Source of the DNA: Poindextera sp035294785
Lineage (GTDB): Bacteria; Pseudomonadota; Alphaproteobacteria; Caulobacterales; Caulobacteraceae
Reading direction: 5' to 3'
DNA length: 64,000 nucleotides
Assembly (NCBI GenBank): GCA_035294785.1
Contig: DATGKF010000038.1
Location: forward strand, 4,168 to 68,167
In this document: positions 18,328 through 26,132 of the stretch, piece by piece
Numbering within the stretch: position 1 is the first letter of the stretch
Layout: each line of letters begins with the position of its first letter
Translations under genes and position numbers: made by a program
Notes under the pieces: generated by a model
What the model saw: only the letters and a program-made list of their open reading frames with translations
The model's database searches: none
What the model was told of the DNA's origin: nothing

Positions 18328-18978
18328 ATGCCTGAAGTGGTGCTGACGGGTGCGGCGGGGCGGATCGAGGGCCGCTACGCCTCGGGCAAGAAGGAAGGCG
18401 CGCCGATCGCGCTGATCCTGCATCCCCACCCGCGCGCCGGCGGCAACATGAACCACCCGGTGGTGGCGCAGCTCTTCTTGTTGTTCATGAAGCGCGGGTT
18501 TTCCGTCCTGCGCTTCAACCTGCGCGGCGTCGGCCGCAGCCAGGGCGAGTTCGACGCCGGCGTGGGCGAGCTGGCCGATGCGGCCACCGCGCTCGACTGG
18601 CTGCAGGCGACCAATCCGGCGGCCTCGCAGACCTGGGTCGCCGGCTACAGCTTCGGCGCCTACATCGGCATGCAGCTGCTGATGCGGCGGCCGGAGACGG
18701 ACGGCTTCATCTCGGTCTCGCCGCCGACCAACGCCTACGACTTCAGCTTCCTCGCCCCCTGCCCGGCATCGGGGCTTTTCCTGCACGGCGCGGCCGATCC
18801 GGTCGTGCCGCCAGCCGAGGTCGAGCGGGTGGTGACCAAGCTCAGGACCCAGAAGGGCATCGTCATCGACTACGACGTGATCGAGGGCGCCGACCATTTC
18901 TGGACCAACAACCTGCCGGACGTGGAGCGCCACGTGGCCGACTATCTCGACAAGCGCCTGGCGGCCGAGCCGGCCTGA
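18328..18978 (+). CDS. Alpha/beta-hydrolase family protein
   Basis: A 216-residue cytosolic alpha/beta hydrolase of the short, conserved alphaproteobacterial type. It shows LHPHPRAGGNMNHPVV near the N-terminus, the FNLRGVGRSQGEFD strand, the nucleophile elbow AGYSFGAYIG, an acid in GAADPVVPP and a final His in EGADHFW. No signal peptide is present. The substrate is unknown. It is divergent from iscR, sharing the 150-bp intergenic region. Confidence 0.85.
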   Translation: MPEVVLTGAAGRIEGRYASGKKEGAPIALILHPHPRAGGNMNHPVVAQLFLLFMKRGFSVLRFNLRGVGRSQGEFDAGVGELADAATALDWLQATNPAASQTWVAGYSFGAYIGMQLLMRRPETDGFISVSPPTNAYDFSFLAPCPASGLFLHGAADPVVPPAEVERVVTKLRTQKGIVIDYDVIEGADHFWTNNLPDVERHVADYLDKRLAAEPA

Positions 18979-19063
18979 TTCCTTCCCTTCCGCGTTGGCG
19001 TGGCCGCAGGCCGCGTGCGATGCTCGCCCTGTCCGGGATTGAGATCAGGAAGGAATTGAAACC

Positions 19064-20083
19064 ATGGATTACGTCACGCTCGGCCGCTCGGGCCTGAAGG
19101 TGAGCCGCGCCTGCCTGGGCGCCATGAACTTCGGCACGTCGGAGACCGCGCCCTGCGACGAGGCCGAGGGGAAACGGATCATCGACGCCTTCCTCGACGC
19201 CGGGAACAACTTCATCGATACCGCAAACGTTTACACCGGCGGCCAATCGGAAGAGGTCGTCGGCCGCGCGGTCGCCGGCAAACGCGACAAGGTGGTGATC
19301 GCGACCAAGGCGCGCGGCGCCCAGGGCCCCGGCCCGAACGACGTCGGTCTCTCGCGGCTGCACCTGACGCGGGCGCTGGATGCGAGCCTGAAGCGGCTCG
19401 GGACCGACTACGTCGATCTCTACCAGATGCACCATTTCGATCCGGACACGCCCCTGGAAGAGTCGATGGATACGCTGGCCGGCTTCGTCCGCGCCGGGAA
19501 GGTCCGCTACATCGGCTGCTCGAACTTCACCGGCAGCCAGATGGTCGAGTGCCAGTGGGCGGCGGAGAAAATGAACGGCGTGCCGCTGACGAGCCTGCAG
19601 CCGCGCTATTCCCTGATCGCCCGCGATATCGAAACCGACGTTCTGCCCACGGCCGAACGCCACGGGCTTGGCACGCTAATCTACAGCCCGATCGGCGGCG
19701 GCATGCTGAGCGGCAAGTACCGCCGTGGCGAGACGCCGGCGGCCGACACCCGGCTCGGCCGCCGCGCTGGCGGGCGTCCCGGCATGGCCGGGATGATCCT
19801 CACCGACCGCAACTTCGAGATCGTCGAGGCGGTCGAGGACGTCGCCGCCGAACTTGGGACGACGCCGGTCGCCGTCGCCATCGCCTGGTGCCTGACCCGG
19901 CGCGGCGTGACGAGCGTGATCATCGGCCCGCGCACGCTGCAGCAGCTGAAGGACTATGAGCCCGGCTTTTCGCTGCAGCTGCCCGAGGAGGCGATCAAAC
20001 GGCTCTCCGACGTCTCGCGCCCCGGCGGCGCACGGCCGGCGACCCCGCAGCCCGCCGCCGCGCGGCAGCGCGAGCCCGCCTGA
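19064..20083 (+). CDS. Aldo/keto reductase
   Basis: A 339-residue NAD(P)H-dependent TIM-barrel oxidoreductase. The catalytic tetrad is visible: Asp and Tyr in FIDTANVYTGGQSEE, Lys in VVIATKARG and His in LYQMHHFD. The NADPH-binding end has YSPIGGGMLSGKYRRGE and SVIIGPRTLQQL. Length and motif set fit the YajO/YghZ-like groups. The start at 19064 follows AGGAAGG-type sequence (19048-19054). Substrate unknown. Confidence 0.92.
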   Translation: MDYVTLGRSGLKVSRACLGAMNFGTSETAPCDEAEGKRIIDAFLDAGNNFIDTANVYTGGQSEEVVGRAVAGKRDKVVIATKARGAQGPGPNDVGLSRLHLTRALDASLKRLGTDYVDLYQMHHFDPDTPLEESMDTLAGFVRAGKVRYIGCSNFTGSQMVECQWAAEKMNGVPLTSLQPRYSLIARDIETDVLPTAERHGLGTLIYSPIGGGMLSGKYRRGETPAADTRLGRRAGGRPGMAGMILTDRNFEIVEAVEDVAAELGTTPVAVAIAWCLTRRGVTSVIIGPRTLQQLKDYEPGFSLQLPEEAIKRLSDVSRPGGARPATPQPAAARQREPA

Positions 20084-20108
20084 GGCGTCAAGCGGGCAAA
20101 GGCGGCGG

Positions 20109-21215
20109 TCAGGGCTGGACGATACGCCCGCCGGTCATCGGCTCGGGCGCGCCGGTCGTCGTCGGGAATGAGATGGGCAACCCGATGAGGCAGCGGGCGG
20201 CCAGGAAGGCGAACGCCTCAGCCTCGATCGCGTCGCCCCGCCAATGGACCTCTTCCGCGCTCATCGCCGGAAACGGCAGGCTGGCGCGGATCGCCTTCAT
20301 GAGCGTCGGATTGTGGCGGCCGCCGCCGGTGATCACCAGGCGAAGCGGCAGCTCCGATAGCATCTTCAGGCCGCGCACCGCCGCTTCGGCGGCGAACGCG
20401 GTAAGCGTCGCGGCCGCATCCTCGAGGCTGAGGTGGAGCACGGGCTCGATCGGGAAGTCGAAGCGGTCGAGCGATTTCGGGCCGCGCGCCTGGAAGTAGC
20501 GCTCGCCCAGGTAGGCCTCCAGGACGGCGGCATCGACCTTGCCCGCCGCAGCCAGGGCGCCATCGGCGTCGTAGCGCCCTGTCCCGCGCGCCTGGACGAG
20601 CTGGTCGAGCATGCCGTTCGCAGGCCCACAGTCGAAGGCTTCCAGCCGCCCGTCGGAGCCAACGAGCGTGAGGTTGGCGACGCCGCCCAGGTTGAGCACG
20701 GCCGTTGGGGTCGAGAGCGTCGAGTAGCGGACGAGCGCGGCGTGGTAGATCGGCGCGAGCGGCGCGCCCTGCCCGCCGGCCGCCACGTCGTCGGCGCGGA
20801 AGTCGTAGGCCACGGCGACGCCGAGCGCGCGGGCAACAGCCGGCGCATCGATCAGCTGGACGCTGCGCCCCGACCGGTCCGGCGTGGGCGGCGCGTGCAG
20901 GACCGTCTGGCCCTGCAGCCCGACGAGGTCGAGATCCTCAGGCAGCAGCCTGTGCCGGCGCATGAAGTCGTCGGCGGCGACGATGTGCTCGTCGGCGACC
21001 GCCGCGGCCGCGGCGGCGAAGCTGTCTGGTTCCGGCGCGCCCGGCGTGAGCGCCAGCGCATCGGCGGTCGCCGTTTCGATCAGGGCTCGCGTGGCCGGCT
21101 CCAGCGGCTTCTCACCGGTCGGCCCCAGCCGTTCGATGACTTCGCCGTCCGTCTCGAGCACCGCCATGTCGACGGCGTCGAGCGACGTGCCGGTCATGAA
21201 GCCCAGGATGCGCAT
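20109..21215 (-). CDS. anmK: Anhydro-N-acetylmuramic acid kinase
   Basis: A 368-residue sugar kinase that cleaves and phosphorylates 1,6-anhydro-MurNAc to MurNAc-6-phosphate during peptidoglycan recycling. The N-terminal GFMTGTSLDAVDMAV phosphate-binding segment, LQGQTVLHAPP, NLGGVANLT, ATLTAFAAEA and ITGGGRHNPTLM match the family in order. It is convergent with the aldo/keto reductase gene and divergent from tyrS. Confidence 0.93.
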   Translation of the reverse strand: MRILGFMTGTSLDAVDMAVLETDGEVIERLGPTGEKPLEPATRALIETATADALALTPGAPEPDSFAAAAAAVADEHIVAADDFMRRHRLLPEDLDLVGLQGQTVLHAPPTPDRSGRSVQLIDAPAVARALGVAVAYDFRADDVAAGGQGAPLAPIYHAALVRYSTLSTPTAVLNLGGVANLTLVGSDGRLEAFDCGPANGMLDQLVQARGTGRYDADGALAAAGKVDAAVLEAYLGERYFQARGPKSLDRFDFPIEPVLHLSLEDAAATLTAFAAEAAVRGLKMLSELPLRLVITGGGRHNPTLMKAIRASLPFPAMSAEEVHWRGDAIEAEAFAFLAARCLIGLPISFPTTTGAPEPMTGGRIVQP

Positions 21216-21411
21216 CGCCGGTTGACTGCCATAGCGCCGGTCCTGTAGCCAGCGCGCCGATGACCGGACGCGCCCGCCAAAGCCGTCGCTATTACCGCTC
21301 GCACCCGTAAGCGAGCGGCCGGATCATCACGCCCAGCCGCCAGAAGGTCGGCGTCGGGCTCTTGCCAAGAGACGGTCTCCGGCCGAAAGCCAGCCTCCGA
21401 AAGAAACCGTC
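21216..21411. other. anmK/tyrS divergent intergenic region with a hairpin
   Basis: A 196-bp region between divergent genes. It holds a perfect 7-bp inverted repeat (CCGCTCG at 21295-21301, CGAGCGG at 21312-21318) with a 10-base loop, about 95 bases before tyrS and without a T-run. I do not see a T-box or a convincing sigma-70 promoter. Confidence 0.3.
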
Positions 21412-22698
21412 ATGCCCCCCGTCACCGATCCCAGCCGCTTCGACGCGAAGTCCGACCTCGTTCGGACGCTGATCGAGCGCGGCCATGTCTACCAGGCGAC
21501 CGACCTCGCCGGCCTGGACGCCGCGGCGCTGAGGGGGCCGATCACCGCATACATCGGCTTCGACGCCACGGCCTCCTCCCTGCACGTCGGCAGCCTGGTG
21601 CAGATCATGACGTTGCGCCGGCTGCAGCAGACCGGCCACCGGCCGATCGTGCTGATGGGCGGCGGGACGACCAAGGTCGGCGATCCGTCCGACAAGACGA
21701 GCCAGCGCCCGCTGCTGTCCGACGCCGAAATCGCCGCCAACATCGCCGGCATCCAGCGCGCTTTTGCGCCCTTCCTGCGCTTCGGCGGCGCCGCGAACGA
21801 CGCGGTGATGGTGAACAACGCCGAGTGGCTCGAGGCGTTGGGCTACGTCGAGTTCCTGCGCGAATTCGGCGTGCACTTCACCGTCAATCGCCTGCTGACC
21901 CTGGAGTTCGTCCGCTCACGGATCGAGGCCGAGCAGCCGCTGACGGTGCTCGAGTTCAACTATGTGCTGATGCAGGCGGTCGACTTTCTCGAGCTGCACC
22001 GCCGGTTGGGCTGCACGCTGCAGTTCGGCGGCTCCGAGCAGTGGGGCAACATCGTCAACGGCATCGACCTGATCCGCAGGCTGGACGCCGCCGAGGCGTT
22101 CGGAGTCACCGCGCCGCTGGTCACGACGTCGGCCGGCGTGAAGATGGGCAAGACCGTCGACGGCGCCGTCTGGCTGAACCCGGAGCTCCTTGGCGCCTAC
22201 GACTACTGGCAGTTCTGGCGCAACACCGACGACGCCGACGTGAGCCGGTTCCTGCGGCTGTTCACCGACCTGCCGCTCGCCGAAATCGTGCGGCTGGAGC
22301 ATCTCGGCGGCGCCGAGATCAACGAGGCGAAGAAGGTGCTGGCCAACGAAGCCACCGCCCTCCTGCACGGCCGCGAGGCGGCGGACGACGCCGCGTCGAC
22401 GGCCAAGGCGGCGTTCGAGGACGGGCGGGCCGGCGACGCCCTCGCCGGGCTGCCCGCGGTTGGCATGAGCGCAGCGCGGCTGAAGCGAATTTCGGCCGCA
22501 GAGCTGATGGTGTCCGTCAACTTCGCGACGTCGAACTCGGACGCTCGGCGACAGATCGCCGGCGGCGGGTTCCGCATCAACGGCGTGAAGGTCGAGGACG
22601 CCAACGCGCCGGCGGCGTTCGAGGGCGGCGAGGCCGAGCTGCGCAAGGGCAAGACCCGGATCAGATTGTTTCTAACCGACGAAGAGGAGCACGAGTGA
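21412..22698 (+). CDS. tyrS: Tyrosyl-tRNA synthetase
   Basis: Charges tRNA-Tyr. The 428 residues have the class I Rossmann core with the HIGH-equivalent SLHVGSLVQ, tyrosine-binding YVLMQAVDFLEL and GGSEQWGNI, the KMSKS-equivalent KMGKTVDGAVW, and a C-terminal S4-like RNA-binding domain (INGVKVEDANA). Bcp starts inside its stop codon (TGATG). Confidence 0.96.
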   Translation: MPPVTDPSRFDAKSDLVRTLIERGHVYQATDLAGLDAAALRGPITAYIGFDATASSLHVGSLVQIMTLRRLQQTGHRPIVLMGGGTTKVGDPSDKTSQRPLLSDAEIAANIAGIQRAFAPFLRFGGAANDAVMVNNAEWLEALGYVEFLREFGVHFTVNRLLTLEFVRSRIEAEQPLTVLEFNYVLMQAVDFLELHRRLGCTLQFGGSEQWGNIVNGIDLIRRLDAAEAFGVTAPLVTTSAGVKMGKTVDGAVWLNPELLGAYDYWQFWRNTDDADVSRFLRLFTDLPLAEIVRLEHLGGAEINEAKKVLANEATALLHGREAADDAASTAKAAFEDGRAGDALAGLPAVGMSAARLKRISAAELMVSVNFATSNSDARRQIAGGGFRINGVKVEDANAPAAFEGGEAELRKGKTRIRLFLTDEEEHE

Positions 22699-23168
22699 TG
22701 GCGAGCGCACTGACGGCGGGCGACGCCGCGCCGGACTTCGACCTTCCAAGCGACGGCGGCGGCCACGTGCGCCTTGGCGACTTCAAGGGGCGGAAGCTGG
22801 TCCTCTACTTCTATCCCAAGGACGACACCTCGGGCTGCACAAGCGAGGCGCAGCAGTTCGCCGCCGCGCACGACGACTTCCTGAAGGCTGGCGTCGGCGT
22901 GGTCGGCGTCTCGAAGGACTCGGTAAAGAGCCACGACAAGTTCAAGGCCAAGTATGACCTGAACTTCCCGCTGGGCGCCGACACCGAGGGGGCCGTGGTG
23001 GATCGCTACGGCGTCTGGGTCGAGAAGAGCATGTACGGCCGCAAGTACATGGGCATCGAGCGGGCCACCTATCTGATCGACGGCGGCGGTAAGATCGCCC
23101 GCGTCTGGCGCAAGGTGAAGGTGCCAGGCCACGCCAAGGAGGTTCTGGACGCCGCCAGGGCGCTTTAA
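22698..23168 (+). CDS. bcp: Thioredoxin-dependent peroxiredoxin (Bcp/PrxQ family)
   Basis: A 156-residue peroxiredoxin that reduces hydroperoxides. The peroxidatic Cys is in DDTSGCTSEAQQF. The Cys five residues later in two-Cys Bcp (GCTxExC) is Gln here and no other obvious resolving Cys is present, so a one-Cys mechanism is expected. The GVSKDSVKSHDKFKAKY and GIERATYLID segments are typical. It is translationally coupled to tyrS. Confidence 0.92.
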   Translation: MASALTAGDAAPDFDLPSDGGGHVRLGDFKGRKLVLYFYPKDDTSGCTSEAQQFAAAHDDFLKAGVGVVGVSKDSVKSHDKFKAKYDLNFPLGADTEGAVVDRYGVWVEKSMYGRKYMGIERATYLIDGGGKIARVWRKVKVPGHAKEVLDAARAL

Positions 23169-23337
23169 GGCCACGCTTGCGCCCTATTCGGGCCACGGAG
23201 TCGTGCGGCCGGCCGACTCGCGCTAAACGCTGCGTCCAAACGTCGCCGCTCGGTCCCAATCCGGGCCCAGCGTGGTTGCTTATGCGCCGCTTGTTGGGGC
23301 ATATGACGCGGGAACTCGACAAAAGGTTTCCGCGCGG

Positions 23338-24495
23338 ATGGTCTTTGACCAACTGACCCGACTGCGGCGCTTTCTCGAGGCGCTGTTCCCAGAACGCCAC
23401 ATCTATCTCCGCACGGCCGGGGGCGAAGTCCGCGGGATCGTGCTTACGACCGGCCGCCAGGTCGCCGCTGCGTGCGTCGGGGCCCTGCTCGCTCTCTGGA
23501 TGGTGATCTGCACGGGCTCGATGGTCATCGCGGCCAACCAGCCGAACGCGGCCGACCAGGCCGCGGCGCGCACCAAAGCCTACTACGAGCGCATGACCGC
23601 CGACCGCCAGGCGAAGCTCAACAGCGCCATGGCGCAGCTCAGCGACACGAACGGCGCGCTCAGCGCGTTCGCCCGCTCGGTCGAGAGCCGCCACGCGGCC
23701 CTCGCCATGCTGCTGACCGAAGCGCGTGGCGATCCCGGCGCAGCGCAGGCGCTGGCGCCGACCGTGCTGACCGCCGACGCCAACCCGCTCGCTGGCGTTC
23801 GCGCCGTCGAGGCAGACCAGGACCGACTGATCGCCGAGGCCCAGATCTACGCCAAGTCGCGCGCCGACCGCCTCAGACTGGCGTTCAAGCTCGCCGGCCT
23901 CGACCCCGGGTCGTTCAGCCCGTCGGGCTCTGAGAACCTGGGCGGTCCGTTGATCGAGAACAATGACCCCCGCGCGCTCGCCGCCGTACTGGACGTTGAC
24001 GAAGGCTTCGCGGAGCGGATCCAGCGCGCCTCGGCCGATCTCTCCGATCTGCGCAATCTGACCGACGTCGTCCACGCGCTGCCGCTGGCTGCGCCGACGG
24101 TGGGCACGCGCAAGGCAAGCGGGTTCGGCGTGCGCATCGATCCGTTCACCGGACGGCCCGCTTTCCATCCGGGGCTGGATTTCGCCGGCCCCATGTATAC
24201 GCCGGTGCATGTGACAGCGCCCGGCGTCGTCTCCTTCACCGGCCAGCGCAACGGCTATGGCAACGTCGTCGAGATCGACCACGGCCATGGCCTGAAGACA
24301 CGCTTTGGCCATCTGGCCGTCATCTATGTGAAGGTCGGCCAGCATGTCGCCATCGGCGATCGGCTGGGCGGCATCGGATCGACCGGCCGTTCGACCGGGC
24401 CTCACCTGCACTATGAGGTCTGGGTTGACGGGCGCCTGCAGAACCCTGAACGCTTCTTGGAGGCTGGCCAATATGTTCAGCAAGCAACCAACTAA
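23338..24495 (+). CDS. Membrane-anchored M23 peptidoglycan endopeptidase
   Basis: A 385-residue LytM-type zinc peptidase acting on peptidoglycan cross-links in the periplasm. A single membrane span (about residues 40-62) follows a short cytoplasmic tail. A coiled-coil-like region (about 75-250) precedes the catalytic domain. Zinc ligands are HPGLD (about 277-281) and HLHYEVW (about 356-358), with GNVVEIDHGHGLKTRFGHL between. I start at ATG 23338; a longer GTG start exists at 23272. The last 23 bases overlap the bactofilin gene. This pairing is found in Caulobacterales relatives, where bactofilin polymers position an M23 hydrolase (LmdC) during cell shaping. Confidence 0.9.
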   Translation: MVFDQLTRLRRFLEALFPERHIYLRTAGGEVRGIVLTTGRQVAAACVGALLALWMVICTGSMVIAANQPNAADQAAARTKAYYERMTADRQAKLNSAMAQLSDTNGALSAFARSVESRHAALAMLLTEARGDPGAAQALAPTVLTADANPLAGVRAVEADQDRLIAEAQIYAKSRADRLRLAFKLAGLDPGSFSPSGSENLGGPLIENNDPRALAAVLDVDEGFAERIQRASADLSDLRNLTDVVHALPLAAPTVGTRKASGFGVRIDPFTGRPAFHPGLDFAGPMYTPVHVTAPGVVSFTGQRNGYGNVVEIDHGHGLKTRFGHLAVIYVKVGQHVAIGDRLGGIGSTGRSTGPHLHYEVWVDGRLQNPERFLEAGQYVQQATN

Positions 24496-24955
24496 ACCGA
24501 CCGCATCAACTCCCAGCGCGAGCATCATGAGCGAGATGAACACTCCCACCGACTCAAACAATCTGCGCAAGCCGGCGGCGTCGCCCAAGGTCGCCTCCCT
24601 CATCGCGTCCGACACCACCATCGACGGCGGCGTAAGCGGCGACACCGAGCTGCACGTCGACGGCGTAATCCGCGGCGATGTGAGCGTCGCCCGCCTCTCC
24701 ATCGGCGAAGGCGGCCAGATCGAGGGCGCCGTGCAGGCCGAGTGCGTCGAGGCGCGCGGCCGCGTCATCGGCTCGATCAGCGCCAAGCAGGTCAGGCTGT
24801 ACGCGAGCTGCCACATCGACGGCGACATCACCCACGAGCAGCTGACGATGGAGGCCGGGGCATTTTTCCAGGGCCGCAGCCTGAAGTTCCAGCGCACCTC
24901 GACGCCGGTGGCGGCCATCACCGGCGAAGTGATCGAGATCAACGCAGCCGAGTAG
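24473..24955 (+). CDS. Bactofilin
   Basis: A 160-residue bactofilin, a cytoskeletal beta-helix protein that polymerises without nucleotide and marks sites of cell-wall remodelling. The DUF583 core (about residues 40-145) shows the repeating pattern VSGDTELHVDGVIRGDVS, IEGAVQAECVEARG, HIDGDITHEQLTMEAGA. Short unstructured tails flank it. ATG 24473 has GGAGG upstream and lies within the end of the M23 gene, so both proteins are probably made together. Confidence 0.93.
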   Translation: MFSKQPTKPTASTPSASIMSEMNTPTDSNNLRKPAASPKVASLIASDTTIDGGVSGDTELHVDGVIRGDVSVARLSIGEGGQIEGAVQAECVEARGRVIGSISAKQVRLYASCHIDGDITHEQLTMEAGAFFQGRSLKFQRTSTPVAAITGEVIEINAAE

Positions 24956-24980
24956 ACGCCCGCGCGCCGACCAGACGCCG

Positions 24981-26106
24981 CTAGCGCGCCTCGCCCGCGT
25001 CGCGCGTCGCGCCGACGCGCTGGGCGAGCGCCGCGCCCATGAAGTCGTCGAGATCGCCGTCCAGAACGCCGCCGGTGTCGGAGGTCTCGACGTCGGTCCT
25101 CAGATCCTTGACCAGCTGATAGGGCTGCAAGACGTACGAGCGGATCTGATGCCCCCAGCCGATGTCGGTCTTCTGGTCCTCGACCGCCTGCGCCGCCGCC
25201 TCGCGCTTCTGCAGCTCCAGCTCGTAGAGCCTGGCGCGTAACATCTTCCACGCCTCATCGCGGTTCTGGTGCTGCGAGCGCCCCGCCTGACAGGCGACCG
25301 CGACGCCGGTCGGGATGTGCGTCAGCCGCACGGCGGAGTCGGTCTTGTTGATGTGCTGGCCGCCCGCGCCGGATGCGCGGTAGGTGTCGGTGCGCACGTC
25401 GGCCGGGTTGATGTCGATCTCGATCGCGTCGTCGATCACCGGGTAGACCCAGACCGAGGCGAAGCTCGTGTGCCGCCGGGCATTGGAATCGAACGGCGAA
25501 ATGCGCACCAGCCGGTGCACGCCGGCCTCGGTCTTCAGCCAGCCGTAGGCGTTTGGGCCTTTCACCTGCAGTGTCGCCGACTTGATGCCGGCTTGTTCCC
25601 CCGCCGTCTCCTCGACGAGCTCGGTCGTAAAGCCGTGCGCCGTCGCCCAGCGCGTGTACATGCGCAGCAGCATCTGGGCCCAGTCGGCCGACTCCGTGCC
25701 GCCGGCGCCGGAGTTGATTTCCACATAGGCGTCGTTGGCGTCCGCCTCGCCGGCGAGCAGCGCCTCGAGTTCGGCCCGGGCGGCGCGCGCCTTGATCAGC
25801 TCCAGTTGGGCGCGGGCGTCGGCCAGGGACTCCTCATCGCCGTCCTCGTCGGCCAGTTCGGCGTAGCCGACGGCGTCGGCCAGCTCGCGCTCCAGCGACC
25901 GCACGGCCTCGACCTGCCCGGCCAGGCGGGTGCGCTCCCGCATCAGCGCCTGGGCGTCAGCCGGCCGCTCCCAGAGGCTGGGGTCTTCGACGCGCGCGTC
26001 GAGTTCGTCCAGGCGCCTTAGGGCCGGAGCCCAGTCAAAGTCGCCTCCTGAGCAGTTCGATCGACTGCTCGATGTCGGCCTGCGCGGCCTCGACATCCGG
26101 TCTCAT
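24981..26106 (-). CDS. prfB: Peptide chain release factor 2, with programmed +1 frameshift
   Basis: Terminates translation at UGA and UAA. The gene is in two frames: ATG 26106 starts MRPDVEAAQADIEQS and reaches an in-frame UGA after 23 codons; the remainder continues in the +1 frame as DWAPALRRLDELDARV. The slip site has the canonical layout (separate entry), so this is a functional gene. The stop-codon recognition motif SPF is in RISPFDSNARRHTSF and the catalytic GGQ is in ASGAGGQHINKTDSAVRL. The total is about 374 residues, normal for RF2. It lies 26 bases downstream of mrcA. Confidence 0.95.
26034..26049 (-). promoter_or_regulatory. prfB +1 frameshift site (internal SD, CTT TGA C)
   Basis: On the minus strand the mRNA reads AGGAGG (26049-26044), a 3-base spacer CGA, then CTT (26040-38), TGA (26037-35) and C. 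This is the canonical RF2 autoregulatory site: when RF2 is low the ribosome pauses at UGA and slips from CUU to UUU, reading GAC next. Spacing and sequence are as in E. coli. Confidence 0.95.
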
Positions 26107-26132
26107 GCCAAACTCCTGGCGGTTGCTGGCGC

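Noticed and set aside
21295..21318. T-box or attenuator upstream of tyrS
   Set aside because: Only a simple 7-bp hairpin without a T-run or T-box core; Gram-negative tyrS genes do not normally use T-boxes.
24981..26106. prfB as a frameshifted pseudogene
   Set aside because: The in-frame UGA sits in a perfect programmed frameshift site and both parts are conserved.
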